A stretch of 11,774 bases of DNA from positions 1-11,774 of the forward strand of contig SBFU01000092.1 in the NCBI GenBank assembly GCA_006227785.1, written 5' to 3'. The translations under genes and the position numbers were made by a program. Position 1 is the first letter of the stretch; every line of letters begins with the position of its first letter. This DNA is from Burkholderiales bacterium. GTDB lineage: Bacteria > Pseudomonadota > Gammaproteobacteria > Burkholderiales > Burkholderiaceae_C. The notes under the pieces are model-generated. The model had not been told where the DNA came from. It did not search any database and saw only the letters and a list, made by a program, of their open reading frames with translations. This document shows, piece after piece, positions 9,038-11,774 of this stretch.

Positions 9038-9928
9038 TCAGAAGGTGGTCATGGGGGCATCGAAGGCCTTGCCCATGGTCTCGCCCATGCGCACGGCCTT
9101 CTCCGGCAGCCATTGAGGATTGAAACGGATGGTGTCGCGGGGCCAGAGCATCACCACCGTCGAACCGAGCAGGAAGCAACCCATCTCCTCGCCCTTGAGC
9201 TGATGGAACTCCTGCTCCTCGTACACCCACTCCCGCACCTGACCGGTCCGCGGCGGGTTCACCACGCCGTGCCAGACTGTGGCCATGCTGCCGACGATGG
9301 TGGCGCCCACCAGCACCAGCGCAAAAGGCCGCATCTCGGGACCCTCGGGTCCCTCGCAAGGGATGTCGTAGATGCAGACCACGCGCTCGTTGCGGGCAAA
9401 CAGGCCCGGCACGCCGCGAGCCGTCGCCGGGTTGACCGAGAACAGATCGCCAGGCACGTGGATCATGCGCCGCAGTCGCCCTGCACTGGGCATGTGGATG
9501 CGGTGGTAATCGCGCGGGCTGAGGTAGATGGTGGCAAAGTCGCCGTTCTCGAACTGCCCCGCCAGGCCCTCATCCCCACCGAGCAGGGCCGTGGTGCTGT
9601 AGGCATGGCCCTTGGCCTGGAAGATCTGGTCATGTTCGATGCTGCCGAACTGGCTGACCGCGCCGTCCACCGGGCAGACAAAATCGGCATGCGAAATCGG
9701 GCGGGCCCCGGCCTTCAGCGCCCGGGTGAAGAACGCATTGAAGCTGTCGTAGCTGCGCACATCGGGGTTGGCGGCCTCGTCCATGTTGACGCCGTAGCGC
9801 CGGATGAAGCGCCGGATGATCGCCTGGGTGAAGCCCCCCCAGCGGGCACGCGCGACATGCCCGGCCAGCACCGTCAGTGCGCGCTTGGGCATCAGGTACT
9901 GCAGCAGGACAAACAGGGAATCGGGCAC
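9038..9928 (-). CDS. psd: Phosphatidylserine decarboxylase proenzyme
   Basis: The 296-residue proenzyme converts phosphatidylserine to phosphatidylethanolamine at the inner membrane using a pyruvoyl group made by self-cleavage. The cleavage motif is LGST at 254-257, with Ser256 expected to become the pyruvoyl of the small alpha chain. The other auto-processing residues align as Asp88 (CPVDGAVS) and His145 (YHRIHMP), equivalent to the E. coli Asp90/His147/Ser254 triad. PGDLFSVNPATA and LFARNERVV are family signatures. The start is GTG at 9928: an in-frame TGA lies two codons upstream, and the N-terminus PDSLFVLLQYLMPKRAL matches the family, whereas the next ATG (Met13) would delete conserved residues. 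It heads a probable psd-purT operon and is divergent from the NodI-like gene. Confidence 0.95.
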   Translation of the reverse strand: MPDSLFVLLQYLMPKRALTVLAGHVARARWGGFTQAIIRRFIRRYGVNMDEAANPDVRSYDSFNAFFTRALKAGARPISHADFVCPVDGAVSQFGSIEHDQIFQAKGHAYSTTALLGGDEGLAGQFENGDFATIYLSPRDYHRIHMPSAGRLRRMIHVPGDLFSVNPATARGVPGLFARNERVVCIYDIPCEGPEGPEMRPFALVLVGATIVGSMATVWHGVVNPPRTGQVREWVYEEQEFHQLKGEEMGCFLLGSTVVMLWPRDTIRFNPQWLPEKAVRMGETMGKAFDAPMTTF

Positions 9929-9987
9929 AGGTCAGGATGGCAAGAGCAAACGACCCCGCCGCAGAAGCCGACGGGACACAGGCTCCG

Positions 9988-10014
9988 ATTGTAGGCTGCA
10001 CCCCGAGGGCACAA
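9988..10014 (-). promoter_or_regulatory. Candidate psd promoter
   Basis: Read on the minus strand, TTGTGC (plus-strand 10009-10014) and TACAAT (9988-9993) form a sigma70-like pair with a 15-bp spacer, shorter than the 16-18 bp optimum. Transcription would start near 9981 and leave a leader of about 50 bases before the GTG of psd. The two hexamers coincide almost exactly with those of the candidate promoter on the other strand. Confidence 0.45.
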
Positions 10015-10015
10015 T
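9989..10015 (+). promoter_or_regulatory. Candidate promoter of the NodIJ-like exporter
   Basis: TTGTAG (9989-9994) and CACAAT (10010-10015) are separated by 15 bp. The -10 ends 6 bases before the ATG at 10022, the same offset as before amn, suggesting a nearly leaderless transcript; no ribosome binding site is present. The outer arms GATTGT (9987-9992) and ACAATC (10011-10016) are a perfect 6-bp inverted repeat, which is why the same bases also make a promoter-like pair on the minus strand. Confidence 0.4.
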
Positions 10016-10021
10016 CACGCC

Positions 10022-10957
10022 ATGGACGATGCCCTGTTCAGCTGTTCGGACCTGGTCAAGCGCTTCGGTGCCAGCACCGTGGTCGACCAGCTTTCGTTTG
10101 AGATCCAGCCCGGCGAGTGTCTGGGCGTGATTGGCCCGAACGGCGCCGGCAAGACGACCACCATCCGCATGTGCCTGGGGCAGACCGCCCCCGATGCCGG
10201 CCACATCACCGCCTTTGGCATGGACATGCCGGCGCAGGCGCTGGCCATCAAGCAGCGGCTGGGTGTGGTGAGCCAGATGGACACACTGGATCCGGACTTC
10301 GATTGCGCCGAAAACCTGCTGGTCTACGGCCGCTACTTCGGGCTGCCTGACCCGGTGATCCGCGAGCGCATTCCTCGGCTGCTCGAATTTGCCGCCCTCT
10401 CGCACAAGGCCCGGGCCAAGCCGGGCGAACTCTCGGGCGGCATGAAACGGCGTCTTTCACTGGCTCGCGCGCTGGTCAACGACCCGCAGCTGCTGTTGCT
10501 TGACGAGCCCACCACCGGTCTGGACCCGCAGGCTCGGCACCTGATGTGGGAGCGCCTGCAGTGGCTGCTGCAACAAGGCAAAAGCATCCTGCTGACCACC
10601 CACTTCATGGACGAGGCCGAGCGGCTGTGCTCCCGCCTGCTGGTGCTCGACCACGGACGAAAGATCGCCGAAGGGCGGCCGCGCGAGCTCATTTCGCAGC
10701 ACCTGGAGTCTGATGTGGTGGAAGTGTATGGAAACGGCGCGCGCGACCTGATCGAAAGCGAGGCATTCGACGCGGCTCGGGCACTGGCGGCCCGGATCGA
10801 GACCAGCGGTGAGACCGTGTTTTTCTACACCGCCTCGGCCATGCCCCTGCTGACCGCCCTCTCGGCGTTCCCCCGGCTGCGCACCCTGCACCGGCCGGCC
10901 AACCTGGAGGACCTTTTTCTCAAACTGACCGGGCGCCAGATCCGGGAGGAAGGATGA
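10022..10957 (+). CDS. NodI-like ABC transporter ATP-binding protein (ABC-2 exporter)
   Basis: This 311-residue ATPase belongs to the DrrA/NodI group. Walker A GPNGAGKT is at 38-45, signature LSGGM at 137-141 and the Walker B acidic pair DE at 161-162 within [13 protein letters not shown]. The switch histidine is in [15 protein letters not shown]-terminal extension of about 85 residues beyond the core is normal for NodI/DrrA-type ATPases and ends in [16 protein letters not shown]. It should energise the permease encoded immediately downstream, whose ATG overlaps its stop. NodI was named from rhizobial Nod-factor export, but nothing here suggests Nod-factor genes, so I give no symbol. The ATG at 10022 fits the family N-terminus ([12 protein letters not shown]). 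Confidence 0.92.
   Translation: MDDALFSCSDLVKRFGASTVVDQLSFEIQPGECLGVIGPNGAGKTTTIRMCLGQTAPDAGHITAFGMDMPAQALAIKQRLGVVSQMDTLDPDFDCAENLLVYGRYFGLPDPVIRERIPRLLEFAALSHKARAKPGELSGGMKRRLSLARALVNDPQLLLLDEPTTGLDPQARHLMWERLQWLLQQGKSILLTTHFMDEAERLCSRLLVLDHGRKIAEGRPRELISQHLESDVVEVYGNGARDLIESEAFDAARALAARIETSGETVFFYTASAMPLLTALSAFPRLRTLHRPANLEDLFLKLTGRQIREEG
10944..10953 (+). promoter_or_regulatory. Ribosome binding site of the NodJ-like permease
   Basis: GGGAGGAAGG is the strongest Shine-Dalgarno-like sequence I noticed in the window. Two in-frame ATGs follow. That at 10954 overlaps the ATPase stop (ATGA) but is only 3 bases from GGAGGA; that at 10960 is 9 bases away, a better spacing. Either start is possible and they differ by two residues. 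Confidence 0.6.
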
Positions 10958-11774
10958 CCATGAGCAAACCCGACGCTTCCTGGTCGGTGCCTCGGCTTTC
11001 GATGCGTTGGTGGCCGGTGTTCCAGCGCAACCTGCTGGTGTGGAAAAAGCTGGCGCTGCCCAGCCTGGTCGGCAACATCGCGGAGCCGCTGATGTGGCTG
11101 ATCGCCTTCGGGTATGGCATGGGGGCCCTGGTGGGGCAGGTCGACATGGTCACGCCCCAGGGCACGGTGGCGGTTCCCTACATCCTGTTCCTGGCCAGTG
11201 GGAGCATCTGCATGAGTGCCATGAACGCGGCGAGTTTCGAGGCGCTGTACTCGGCCTTTTCCCGCATGCATGTGCAGAAGACCTGGGACGGCATCCTGAA
11301 TGCCCCGGTCGGGCTGGACGACGTGGTGCTGGCCGAGATGCTGTGGGCCGCCTTCAAGGCGCTGTTCACCGTGACGGCGATTCTCGGCGTGATGCTCGCC
11401 CTGGGCATCAGCCATTCACCCAAGCTGGTGCTGGCATGGCCCGCCCTGTTGCTGGCGGGCATCACTTTTTCGTGCATCGCCCTGGTATTCAACGCGCTGG
11501 CCCGGGGCTACGACTTCTTCACCTACTACTTCACCCTGTTCCTGACCCCGATGATGTTCCTCTCCGGGGTCTTCTTTCCGCGCGAGCAGTTGCCACAGGT
11601 GGTGCGCATGGTGTCGGACTGGCTGCCGCTGACCAACGCGGTGGAACTGGTGCGTCCGCTGTTCATGGACCAGTGGCCTGCCCAGGCCGGGCTGCATCTG
11701 GCCGTTCTGCTGGTCTATGCCATCGCCGCCTTCTGGCTGGCGCTGGCGCTGACCCGAAGGCGCTTCGCGCGCTG
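10954..11774 (+). CDS. NodJ-like ABC-2 transporter permease (reaches the window edge)
   Basis: The frame is open for 273 codons to the right edge, where the final two bases, TG, probably begin a TGA just outside, so the protein is essentially complete. It is an ABC-2 type inner-membrane permease of the NodJ/DrrB group with about six hydrophobic segments. These include [94 protein letters not shown] and [17 protein letters not shown]. The segment [12 protein letters not shown] followed by [14 protein letters not shown] is the family signature. It pairs with the ATPase immediately upstream, with overlapping stop and start codons. The exported substrate is unknown; ABC-2 systems of this type move glycolipids, polysaccharide precursors or hydrophobic drugs. 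Confidence 0.9.
   Translation, partial: MTMSKPDASWSVPRLSMRWWPVFQRNLLVWKKLALPSLVGNIAEPLMWLIAFGYGMGALVGQVDMVTPQGTVAVPYILFLASGSICMSAMNAASFEALYSAFSRMHVQKTWDGILNAPVGLDDVVLAEMLWAAFKALFTVTAILGVMLALGISHSPKLVLAWPALLLAGITFSCIALVFNALARGYDFFTYYFTLFLTPMMFLSGVFFPREQLPQVVRMVSDWLPLTNAVELVRPLFMDQWPAQAGLHLAVLLVYAIAAFWLALALTRRRFAR

Noticed and set aside
7811..9994. A 727-codon open frame on the plus strand spanning purT and psd
   Set aside because: It is antisense to two clearly recognisable enzymes, is rich in His, Gly, Arg and Gln with no family motif, and is what high GC at third codon positions produces on the opposite strand.
10022..11774. Symbiotic nodulation genes
   Set aside because: The similarity is to the NodIJ family only; no nodABC or other lipochitooligosaccharide synthesis genes are in the window, and neighbours are housekeeping.

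Overview
The window is high-GC and gene-dense and reads as a beta-proteobacterial chromosome, most likely Comamonadaceae (Hydrogenophaga/Acidovorax-like). The taxonomic hint is inference: it rests on protein flavour, 'CACAAT' hexamers placed just before several start codons, and a GC-rich palindromic repeat that I recall from that family. There is no sign of phage, insertion sequence, CRISPR, tRNA or rRNA. No stretch longer than 300 bases lacks a gene.

Layout from left to right: the last 26 codons of glutathione reductase (gor, +); a convergent MgtC/DUF4010 membrane protein (-); divergently from it, AMP nucleosidase (amn, +). Then comes a four-gene efflux cassette on +: a NodT-family outer-membrane lipoprotein, a MacA-like adaptor, a MacB-like ATPase and a MacB-like permease. 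The last three genes are tightly spaced or overlapping, so this is a complete tripartite ABC efflux machine with MacB split into two polypeptides. It meets a two-gene minus-strand unit head-on, psd (phosphatidylserine decarboxylase) then purT (formate-dependent GAR transformylase); the two stop codons are only 2 bp apart. Divergent from psd is a two-gene ABC-2 exporter of the NodI/NodJ type (+). Its permease runs to the right edge and lacks only the last base of its probable stop codon.

Most of the content is ordinary housekeeping and transport. The most unusual feature is at the start of the MacB-like ATPase gene. A 25-bp segment containing the ATG occurs twice, exactly 84 bp (28 codons) apart, around a stretch holding two potential hairpins. 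This looks like an in-frame insertion of a palindromic intergenic repeat that duplicated the start region. The second notable feature is the psd/nodI-like intergenic region, where candidate promoters on the two strands overlap so that each -10 hexamer lies on the other's -35. I found no convincing evidence for a wholly new biological system.
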